From: QHWK01 sp035315685 | GTDB lineage: Bacteria > Acidobacteriota > Vicinamibacteria > Vicinamibacterales > CAVVIG01 | Length of the DNA: 6,909 nt | Direction: 5' to 3' | Assembly (NCBI GenBank): GCA_035315685.1 | Contig: DATFXR010000236.1 | Coordinates: forward strand, 1-6,909 | Part shown: positions 1 to 4,814 of the stretch, piece by piece | Position numbering within the stretch: position 1 is the first letter of the stretch | Layout of the letters: each line of letters opens with the position of its first letter | Position numbers and translations under genes: made by a program | The notes under the pieces: model-generated | Seen by the model: the letters and a program-made list of their open reading frames with translations, nothing else | The model's database searches: none | What the model was told of the DNA's origin: nothing

Positions 1-1
1 C

Positions 2-190
2 GTCTTCATCGACGGCCGTACCGGCGCGACGATGTACTCCGAGAGCTACCGCGAAGAAATTCTCTACAACGCGCAGCAGAACACGCCGGCACTCTCGTCG
101 TACTTCGAGCTGATGGATCGGCTGGTGCCAAACTTCCTCAGCGCACTCAGCAGTCAGAAGATCCGCGGCACGCGCGTCCTGCTGAAGTGA
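2..190 (+). CDS. C-terminal end of an unidentified protein (5' truncated)
   Basis: An open frame enters from the left edge of the window and ends at a TGA at 188-190, giving the last 62 residues of a protein. The visible part begins VFIDGRTGATMYSESYREE, a strand-turn-strand-looking segment. It continues with a probably helical stretch (LSSYFELMDRLVPNFLSALSS) and ends in the basic tail KIRGTRVLLK. Codon third positions are mostly G or C, as in the genes downstream. I do not recognise the family. A DGRTG turn of this kind occurs in envelope or lipoprotein assembly proteins, but that is only a loose resemblance. No membrane segment is visible in this part. The stop overlaps the start of the next small ORF (GTGA), which suggests the two are co-transcribed. 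The coding call is fairly secure; the function is unknown. Confidence 0.7.
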   Translation, partial: VFIDGRTGATMYSESYREEILYNAQQNTPALSSYFELMDRLVPNFLSALSSQKIRGTRVLLK

Positions 191-351
191 CGCGCATCAC
201 GTTCCATCCGCGCGCGCTCTTCGTTGCCGCCCCGCTGGTCTTCGTGTTGTGGGCAGCAGCCGATCTGCGATGGAGCATCGCCGTGGCGATTGCAGTCGTC
301 GTCTACGACGCGCTGTCGTTCGCGGGCGTGCTCGGTGCGCGCGGACGCTGA
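187..351 (+). CDS. Small hydrophobic protein, 54 aa, probable two-helix membrane protein
   Basis: A GTG at 187-189 overlaps the preceding gene's TGA stop in the sequence GTGA, and the frame runs 54 codons to a TGA at 349-351. The product starts MTRITFHPRALF. It has two hydrophobic stretches, about residues 10-25 and 29-48, separated by a short ADLRWS turn, and ends in a basic ARGR, consistent with a small inner-membrane hairpin protein. Codon third positions are strongly G/C biased, as in neighbouring genes, which argues against a chance ORF. No convincing Shine-Dalgarno sequence precedes it, so translation would rely on coupling through the 4-base overlap. The hydrophobic pattern loosely recalls the membrane-anchoring N-termini of larger proteins such as DUF58-family proteins, so a degenerate remnant is also possible. 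I cannot assign a function. Confidence 0.5.
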   Translation: MTRITFHPRALFVAAPLVFVLWAAADLRWSIAVAIAVVVYDALSFAGVLGARGR

Positions 352-376
352 GATTCGCCGCTAAAGTGCTTCCAGC

Positions 377-406
377 TTTACATTTACCGTGAGCCGCCGG
401 TAGAAT
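377..406 (+). promoter_or_regulatory. Probable sigma70-type promoter for rplU and the downstream operon
   Basis: The -35 hexamer TTTACA (377-382) differs from TTGACA at one base and the -10 hexamer TAGAAT (401-406) differs from TATAAT at one base, with an 18-base spacer. Transcription would start near 413 and give an untranslated leader of about 18 bases before the rplU ATG at 431, long enough for the Shine-Dalgarno AGGTG at 420-424. The leader is too short for a classical ribosomal-protein autoregulatory structure. The promoter sits in the only sizeable gap between the upstream small ORF and rplU, where the operon would be expected to begin. Prediction by eye. Confidence 0.65.
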
Positions 407-430
407 ATCCCTTTTGCACAGGTGTCGACT

Positions 431-745
431 ATGTACGCAATCATCAAGACCGGCGCACATCAGGTGAAGGTGTCGCCGGGCGCGTTCGTCATGGTTCCCG
501 GCGCGGTCGCTGAGCCGGGCGCGAACGTGACGCTCGAAGAGGTGCTGCTCGTCGAGAAAGACGGCGGCGAGGTGCTCGCCGGCGCGCCGTTCGTGGCCAA
601 CGCGAAGATTCATGCCGTCGTCGAGGGTGAGGCGCGCGGCCCGAAGATCCGCGTGTTCAAGAAGAAGCGCCGCAAGGGCATGCGCCGGACCAAGGGACAT
701 CGCGCGGTCTATACCCGCGTTCGGATCACCGACATCGTCGTATAG
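431..745 (+). CDS. rplU: 50S ribosomal protein L21
   Basis: A 104-residue protein of the usual length for bacterial L21, a 23S rRNA-binding protein of the large subunit. The N-terminus MYAIIKTG matches the family, and the conserved basic loop FKKKRRKGMRRTKGHR is at residues 76-91, followed by YTRVRITDI. I chose the ATG at 431 because it gives the canonical MYAIIKTG start and has AGGTG at 420-424 with 6 bases of spacing. An in-frame GTG at 422 would overlap that Shine-Dalgarno and add three residues. Two usually conserved spots differ: the GGKQY-like motif after KTG reads GAHQV, and the GHRQ motif of the basic loop reads GHRA. It is the first gene of the ribosome-biogenesis operon, directly behind the promoter. 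Identification is secure from the motifs and from rpmA next to it. Confidence 0.96.
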   Translation: MYAIIKTGAHQVKVSPGAFVMVPGAVAEPGANVTLEEVLLVEKDGGEVLAGAPFVANAKIHAVVEGEARGPKIRVFKKKRRKGMRRTKGHRAVYTRVRITDIVV

Positions 746-754
746 AGAGGTGCG

Positions 755-842
755 TGGGGATTTGTGATTGAGGATTGGGGTGATTGGTGAGCGGCATTCA
801 CCGATCACGCTAATCCCCCATCACCAATCCCCAATCCCCTCA
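755..842 (+). repeat. Short G/C-run repeats forming alternative hairpins between rplU and rpmA
   Basis: Copies of an approximately 7-base unit of AATCCCC/ATCACCA type (ATTGGGG/TGATTGG in the opposite orientation) fill the gap between rplU and the rpmA Shine-Dalgarno. One fold pairs 769-780 and 783-790 with 821-842 (segments 769-773/838-842, 774-780/829-835, 783-790/821-828; 20 base pairs with two 2-base bulges). A competing fold pairs 781-790 with 798-807 (10 pairs including one G-U, 7-base loop) and could be enclosed by 756-762/812-818. The first fold ends at 842, where the ribosome binding site AGGA (842-845) begins. No U-tract follows, so this is not a typical intrinsic terminator. The pairings are directly visible; any regulatory effect is inference. 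Confidence 0.7.
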
Positions 843-853
843 GGATTTCAGCA

Positions 854-1111
854 ATGGCACATAAAAAGGGACAAGGGAGTTCGCGCAACGGCCGCGACTC
901 GAATTCGCAGCGGCTGGGCGTCAAGGCTCACGACGGTAACCTCGTGACCGGCGGCACCATCATCGTTCGGCAGCGGGGACGCCGTTTCCGCCCCGGACTG
1001 AACGCCGGCCTCGGCAAGGACGACACCATCTTCGCAAAGGTCAACGGCCGCGTCCGGTTCGAAGACCACGGGGCCCGCGGGCGCGTCATCAGCATCCTCC
1101 CGATCGAGTAA
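854..1111 (+). CDS. rpmA: 50S ribosomal protein L27
   Basis: An 85-residue protein of standard L27 length. It opens MAHKKGQGSSRNGRDS, the hallmark N-terminus that reaches towards the peptidyl-transferase centre and stabilises tRNA there. It then shows QRLGVK (19-24), GGTIIVRQRG (33-42), RFRPGLNAGLGKDDTIFA (44-61) and G.VRFE (65-70). There is no N-terminal extension of the kind removed by the Prp protease in Firmicutes. The ATG at 854 is preceded by AGGA at 842-845, one of the clearer Shine-Dalgarno sites in the window, which directly abuts the upstream hairpin region. The stop codon TAA (1109-1111) is followed with no gap by the obgE start, so the two are very likely translationally coupled. 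Function and identity are secure. Confidence 0.97.
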   Translation: MAHKKGQGSSRNGRDSNSQRLGVKAHDGNLVTGGTIIVRQRGRRFRPGLNAGLGKDDTIFAKVNGRVRFEDHGARGRVISILPIE

Positions 1112-2146
1112 GTGTTCGTTGACGAAGTCGACATCCACGTCGAAGCCGGAAACGGCGGACGTGGGTGTCTTGCGTTCCGCCGCGAGAAGTTCGTCCCACG
1201 CGGCGGTCCGAGCGGCGGCGACGGCGGTCACGGCGGATCGGTCTACGTAGTCGCCAGCCCGCACATCAACACCCTGATCAACTTCCGGTTTCATCCCGAG
1301 TTCTCCGCCGAGCGCGGCGAGCACGGGATGGGATCGAATCGCACCGGCCATGGCGGGGCCGACCTCGAGCTCGAGGTGCCGATCGGCACGCTGGTGTACG
1401 AGAAGACCGGCGCTCCCGAGGAGCCGATGCATCTGCTCGCCGACCTTGCCGAGGACGGCCAGAAGGTCCTCGTTGCGAAAGGCGGCCGCGGCGGCCTCGG
1501 CAACGCGCGCTTCGCCTCGTCCACCAACCGCGCCCCGCGTAAGGTGCAGCCGGGCGAGCCTGGCGAGATCAAGGATCTGCGTCTGGAGCTGAAGCTGCTT
1601 GCCGACGTCGGCCTGGTCGGATTTCCCAACGCCGGCAAGTCGACGCTGATCTCGCGCATCTCTGCGGCGCGGCCGAAGATCGCCGACTATCCGTTCACGA
1701 CGCTGACGCCCAACCTCGGCGTCGTGCGCCTGAGCGACGACCGCAGCTTCGTCGTCGCCGATGTGCCCGGCTTGATCGAAGGCGCGCATCGCGGGCTCGG
1801 ACTCGGACATCAGTTCCTTCGTCACCTCGAGCGCACCAAGGTGCTCGTGCATCTCGTCGATGTGTCCGGTGCGAGCGGCCGCGATCCGTCCGGGGACCTC
1901 GACACGGTGCGCCGCGAGCTCGAGCTGTTTCAGCCGGCGCTGGCTGCGAAACCGCAGGTGGTGGCCGCCAACAAAATCGACGCGATCGATCCGGCTCACA
2001 ACGAGGCGCTCGACGCCTTGCGACGGCGGGCGGCCGCGCTCGATCTGCCGTTCCTCCAGGTCTCCGGAGCAACCGGCGCGGGTGTACCGGACCTGCTCGA
2101 AGCGATGTGGCGAAGGCTGGCGGCGTCCCGCCAGAGCGCCGCGTAA
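1112..2146 (+). CDS. obgE: GTPase Obg/CgtA, 50S assembly factor
   Basis: A 344-residue Obg-family GTPase involved in late 50S maturation and growth control. The glycine-rich Obg fold occupies about residues 1-160 (MFVDEVDIHVEAGNGGRG at the start, GGPSGGDGGHGG at 31-42, KGGRGGLGN at 123-131). The G domain follows: P-loop GFPNAGKST (170-178), switch I DYPFTTLTPNLG (192-203), DVPG (217-220) leading into LIEGAHRGLGLGHQFLRH, NKID (287-290) and SGATG (318-322). The protein ends soon after the G domain, so it lacks the C-terminal OCT domain seen in some Firmicutes. The start is a GTG immediately after the rpmA stop, chosen because it gives the exact family N-terminus. No Shine-Dalgarno is evident, so initiation probably depends on terminating rpmA ribosomes. 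Its place after rpmA is the classic arrangement. Confidence 0.97.
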   Translation: MFVDEVDIHVEAGNGGRGCLAFRREKFVPRGGPSGGDGGHGGSVYVVASPHINTLINFRFHPEFSAERGEHGMGSNRTGHGGADLELEVPIGTLVYEKTGAPEEPMHLLADLAEDGQKVLVAKGGRGGLGNARFASSTNRAPRKVQPGEPGEIKDLRLELKLLADVGLVGFPNAGKSTLISRISAARPKIADYPFTTLTPNLGVVRLSDDRSFVVADVPGLIEGAHRGLGLGHQFLRHLERTKVLVHLVDVSGASGRDPSGDLDTVRRELELFQPALAAKPQVVAANKIDAIDPAHNEALDALRRRAAALDLPFLQVSGATGAGVPDLLEAMWRRLAASRQSAA

Positions 2147-2149
2147 GGC

Positions 2150-2869
2150 ATGCATCACCCAGCGCGTCGCGTCGGGATTCTCGGCGGCACGTTCGATCCC
2201 ATTCACTGCGGCCACATCGACATCGGCGAGGCGGCTCACGCAGCCCTCGAGTTGAGCGAATTGCACGTCGTCACCGCGCATGTCCCGCCACACCGGCCCT
2301 CGCCGGAGACCTCGTCGTATCACCGCTTTGCGATGGTGGCCCTCAGCATCCTGGAACGGCCGACGTGGCGCGCGTCCGATCTCGAGCTTCGGCACGAGCC
2401 GCCATCGTTCACGTCGCGGACCCTTCACAAGTTTCACGATCGCGGGTACGGCCCGGCCCAGCTGTTCTTCGTGATCGGCGCTGACGCGTTCGCCGAGATC
2501 CACATGTGGCGCGACTTTCCGGAGATCCTCGCGTCGGCGCACTTCGTCGTCGTCTCGCGACCGCGCTTCCCGGCGCCCGCGATGATCGAACGGCTGCCGG
2601 ATCTCGCCAGCCGAATGGTGATCGAACCGCGCACCGCGATGAGCTCGGACGTGCCGGTGATTTTTTTGATCGACGCCCCGACAGCCGACGTTTCATCGAC
2701 TGCCATCCGCAGCCGGCTGGCGGCTGGTGGGTCGATCGCTGGGATGGTGCCGGTGCGTGTGCAGCAACACATTGAGCAGCACGGACTTTACAGATCGAGG
2801 ACGCCGGGACGCCGCGCCATGGATCGAACGGCGCAGCCCTCGGCAGGCAGGTTGCATGGCCAAGACTGA
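2150..2869 (+). CDS. nadD: Nicotinate-nucleotide adenylyltransferase
   Basis: A 239-residue enzyme that joins nicotinate mononucleotide to AMP from ATP, giving deamido-NAD in cytoplasmic NAD synthesis. The nucleotidyltransferase motif GGTFDPIHCGH is at residues 12-22, with PPHRP at 46-50, VIGADAF at 108-114 and the second nucleotide-binding motif SSTAIRSRL at 182-190. The family normally ends near HGLY (211-214 here). This protein carries about 25 more residues, rich in Arg, Ala and Gly, whose last codons overlap the rsfS start. The ATG at 2150 lies 3 bases after the obgE stop. Only a poorly spaced AAGG precedes it, suggesting coupled translation. Adjacent obgE and rsfS support the call, since nadD and rsfS are frequent partners. 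The extra tail may be an unstructured read-on. Confidence 0.95.
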   Translation: MHHPARRVGILGGTFDPIHCGHIDIGEAAHAALELSELHVVTAHVPPHRPSPETSSYHRFAMVALSILERPTWRASDLELRHEPPSFTSRTLHKFHDRGYGPAQLFFVIGADAFAEIHMWRDFPEILASAHFVVVSRPRFPAPAMIERLPDLASRMVIEPRTAMSSDVPVIFLIDAPTADVSSTAIRSRLAAGGSIAGMVPVRVQQHIEQHGLYRSRTPGRRAMDRTAQPSAGRLHGQD

Positions 2870-3236
2870 CAAACGGCGCAAGAGTGCACGGCTGCCCGGG
2901 CAAATCGATCGTGCGATCGCCGCCGCGGACGGCAAGCAGGCGGTGGATCTGGTCGTCCTCGATTTGCGCAAGGCGTCCGGTTTCACGGACTTCTTCGTGA
3001 TCGCGTCGGGGACCAACACGCGGCAGGTCCGCGCGATTGCCGACGCCGTCATGGAATCACTCGCGGCGGAGGGCACGAGGCCGGCGCACGTCGAAGGCTA
3101 CGACCGCTCCGAATGGATCCTGATCGACTACTTCGATTTCATCGTCCACGTCTTCGCGCCGGAGACGAGGGCTTTCTACGGCCTCGAACGGCTGTGGGGG
3201 AATGCGGAGCGGATCGAACTCGCCGCTTCTCACTGA
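2856..3236 (+). CDS. rsfS: Ribosomal silencing factor RsfS (Iojap family)
   Basis: A 126-residue protein of the Iojap/RsfS family, which binds L14 on the 50S subunit and blocks joining with the 30S when nutrients are low. Family landmarks are VDLVVLDLRKASGFTDFFVI (30-49), ASGTNTRQVRAIAD (50-63), VEGYDRSEWILIDYFDFIVHVF (79-100) and the closing FYGLERLWGNAERI (107-120). The ATG at 2856 was chosen because it starts just before the family's N-terminal helix and has AGG-containing sequence upstream (2845-2851). It overlaps the last 14 bases of nadD in another frame. A longer in-frame extension upstream would lie wholly inside nadD and is not credible. A basic run (KTDKRRKSAR) precedes the conserved domain. 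Identity is secure. Confidence 0.96.
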   Translation: MAKTDKRRKSARLPGQIDRAIAAADGKQAVDLVVLDLRKASGFTDFFVIASGTNTRQVRAIADAVMESLAAEGTRPAHVEGYDRSEWILIDYFDFIVHVFAPETRAFYGLERLWGNAERIELAASH

Positions 3237-3244
3237 GAGACCGG

Positions 3245-4006
3245 GTGTCGGGTCCGATTGGACCCACCCTGGCCCGGCTCGTCGATGCGCTCGCGTCCGT
3301 CGTGCTCGCGCCCTCGTGCGCCGCGTGCGACGACCTGCTCGAGCACCCCACGCACGGCCCTGTCTGCGATCGGTGCTGGCAATCGATTCTGCCGCTCACG
3401 CCGCCGCTCTGCGATCGCTGCGGCGACCCTCTGCCGACGTGGCGGGCGGTCAGCACGGCGCTCGCCTGCTGCGCCCGGTGCCGGCGGACGTCGCGAGCGA
3501 TCGATCGCGCGCGCGCGGTCGGCGCGTACGACGGCGCCCTCCGCGCGGTGATCCACGCGCTCAAGTACGACGGACGACGCTCGCTCGCGCGGCCAATCGC
3601 GGCGATGATGCGCAGCCGCGGCGCAGAGATCGTCGACGGAGCCGCGTATGCCGTTCCGGTTCCGCTGCACATCTCCCGTCGGCGGCATCGGGGCTTCAAT
3701 CAGGCGAACGATCTGGCGCGGCACCTCGGGCTGCCGGTGGTCCACGCGCTCTGGCGGAGGCGCGCGACGGCCGCGCAGGCCGGCCTGCCGGCCGCGCGGC
3801 GGCACCGCAACGTTCACGACGCGTTCGCGCCGGCGCGCGCCGCTCGATCGCTCGTCGGATCGATCGTCGTGCTGGTGGACGACGTGAGCACGACCGGCGC
3901 GACGCTCGATGCGTGCGCGCGGGTGTTGAAAACAGCGGGCGTGAAGGAAGTGCGCGCGCTGACTGCCGCACGCGTGTCCTTCGTCACTCGACGCGAGCTA
4001 AGCTAG
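3245..4006 (+). CDS. comF: ComF-family phosphoribosyltransferase-like protein
   Basis: A 253-residue ComF-type protein, linked in naturally competent bacteria to DNA uptake and processing of imported single strands. The N-terminal zinc-binding region has paired cysteines at 25/28, 41/44 and 56/59 and a further cluster at 75, 76 and 79. The type I phosphoribosyltransferase domain follows, with RRRHRGFNQANDLA (145-158), RATAAQAGLPAARR (173-186) and the PRPP-binding loop VVLVDDVSTTGAT (208-220). The GTG at 3245 is the best start: it lies 8 bases after the rsfS stop, has GAGAG at 3235-3239 with 5 bases of spacing, and avoids reading back through rsfS. The final codons AGC TAG run directly into the TAGCCCC repeat, so the stop codon is the repeat's first TAG. 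Last gene of the operon; competence itself cannot be inferred from this gene alone. Confidence 0.92.
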   Translation: MSGPIGPTLARLVDALASVVLAPSCAACDDLLEHPTHGPVCDRCWQSILPLTPPLCDRCGDPLPTWRAVSTALACCARCRRTSRAIDRARAVGAYDGALRAVIHALKYDGRRSLARPIAAMMRSRGAEIVDGAAYAVPVPLHISRRRHRGFNQANDLARHLGLPVVHALWRRRATAAQAGLPAARRHRNVHDAFAPARAARSLVGSIVVLVDDVSTTGATLDACARVLKTAGVKEVRALTAARVSFVTRRELS

Positions 4007-4043
4007 CCCCAGCCCCAGCCCTTAGCCCCTAGCCCCTAGCCCC
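4006..4043 (-). repeat. TAGCCCC-type repeat between convergent comF and tmk; G-quadruplex motif on the - strand
   Basis: Six C-runs (4007-4010, 4013-4016, 4019-4021, 4026-4029, 4033-4036, 4040-4043) are separated by AG, AG, TTAG, TAG and TAG, giving a tandem array of CAGCCC and TAGCCCC units. On the - strand this is six G-runs of 3-4 with loops of 2-4 bases, which meets the standard G-quadruplex pattern. The array occupies the 29-base space between the comF and tmk stop codons and contains the tmk stop (TAG on the - strand at 4036-4038). No hairpin-plus-U-tract terminator is seen at this convergent junction, so the array may act in ending transcription. That role is inference. Confidence 0.75.
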
Positions 4044-4629
4044 GACTGAAGACAGCGAGCGCCGCTCCATAGACGTCCTCGGCGACGGCGTCTTTCGATC
4101 GTTCGCCGTCGAGGACGATCCACCCCTGTTCCGCCGCCTGCCGCTTGTAGCTCTCGCGCACGCGCGCCAGCAGCGCGAGGTCGCGCTCGTACCGATCGCG
4201 GTCGACCGACTTGCGCCTGGCGGCGGTTTCCGGTGCGATGTCGAGCAGGATGGTCAGCGACGCGGGCGGCAGGAACTTCTGCACGTCGGTGAGCCACGCG
4301 GGATCGAGACCGAATGCCTCGCCGTAGGCGACGCTCGATGCGCGGTAACGATCGCACACGAGCACCAGTCCGCCGTCGAGCCACCGTTGCAGATCAGGTT
4401 TTCTCTCGTACCGGTTGGCGACGTAGAGCAACTGCATCACGTCGGCGCCGTATTCGCGCTCTCCCTGCAGCGCCCGCGCGATCTCTTCGCCGATCGACGT
4501 TCCGTAGTCGGGGAACGAAACGAGCCGCGACTTGTGGCCATCCAGTTTCAGCCGATCGCGCAGCAGCTCGGCCTGGGTCTGCTTGCCGCTCTGGTCGAGG
4601 CCTTCGAAGGCGATCAGGTGGCCGGACAT
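4036..4629 (-). CDS. tmk: Thymidylate kinase (dTMP kinase)
   Basis: A 197-residue P-loop kinase that phosphorylates dTMP to dTDP for DNA synthesis. The P-loop region FEGLDQSGKQTQ is at residues 8-19, followed by FPDY (39-42), the DRY-type motif DRYRASSVAYGEAFGL (93-108), which positions the nucleotide, and a basic LID-like segment ARRKSVDRDRYERD (137-150). Length fits the family. The P-loop has Gln where the second residue after the Lys-proximal Gly is often Ser or Thr (GKQT rather than GKST or GKTT). The ATG at 4629 gives the expected start just before the first strand. No Shine-Dalgarno precedes it; the upstream sequence is the GTTCAGG repeat tract. The stop codon lies in the TAGCCCC repeat. 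It is either co-transcribed with lysA or driven from an unseen promoter in the tract. Confidence 0.94.
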   Translation of the reverse strand: MSGHLIAFEGLDQSGKQTQAELLRDRLKLDGHKSRLVSFPDYGTSIGEEIARALQGEREYGADVMQLLYVANRYERKPDLQRWLDGGLVLVCDRYRASSVAYGEAFGLDPAWLTDVQKFLPPASLTILLDIAPETAARRKSVDRDRYERDLALLARVRESYKRQAAEQGWIVLDGERSKDAVAEDVYGAALAVFSRG

Positions 4630-4636
4630 TGCTTGA

Positions 4637-4814
4637 GTTCAGGGTTCAGGGTTCGGGTTCAGCGTTCAGGGTTCTGTTCTCGTTCAGGGTGCTCGTTCCG
4701 GGTTCTCGTTCAGGGCTCTCGTTCAGGGTTCTCGTTCTGAGAACTCAGAACTTGAACGAGAACTCTGAACCAGAACGAGAACCCTGAACCGTGAACTCTT
4801 AACGCTGAACCCTC
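4637..4814. repeat. GTTCAGG / GTTCAGGGTTCTC tandem repeats arranged as a large inverted repeat
   Basis: This gap of about 180 bases between tmk and lysA has no gene and is almost entirely repeat. From 4637 to 4681 it is GTTCAGG-like units of 5-7 bases. From 4682 to 4733 there are four 13-base copies of GTTCAGGGTTCTC (starts 4682, 4695, 4708, 4721) with few substitutions. At 4734-4751 there is a perfect 8-base-pair palindrome with a 2-base centre (4734-4741/4744-4751). From 4752 to the lysA stop at 4815 the same units appear in inverse orientation. The segment 4721-4738 has an exact 18-base inverted match at 4772-4789. The arrangement could extrude as a cruciform or form a long hairpin in lysA-tmk read-through RNA. 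Function unknown. Confidence 0.9.

Noticed and set aside
197..808. A 203-codon open frame on the - strand across rplU and the upstream gap
   Set aside because: It overlaps rplU and its promoter and shows no recognisable motif; it is best read as a shadow of the coding sequence opposite.
755..853. Intrinsic terminator between rplU and rpmA
   Set aside because: The hairpins have no following U-tract, and rpmA has no separate promoter visible, so read-through into rpmA is expected.
848..2542. A 564-codon open frame on the - strand antisense to rpmA, obgE and nadD
   Set aside because: It lies opposite three confidently identified genes and its product is a low-complexity Arg/Asp/Ala/Val mix with no family motif. 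Long antisense frames are expected in GC-rich DNA with strong third-position bias.
3506..3517. A run of six CG dinucleotides that could adopt Z-DNA
   Set aside because: It encodes Arg-Ala residues within comF and is explained by codon usage at this GC content.
3202..4032. An alternative 276-codon + strand frame through comF
   Set aside because: The product is Arg/Ala repeat-like, whereas the other frame gives the full ComF zinc and PRPP motifs.
4637..4814. CRISPR array
   Set aside because: The units are 7 and 13 bases with no unique spacers between repeats and no cas genes nearby. The tract is a tandem and inverted repeat only.
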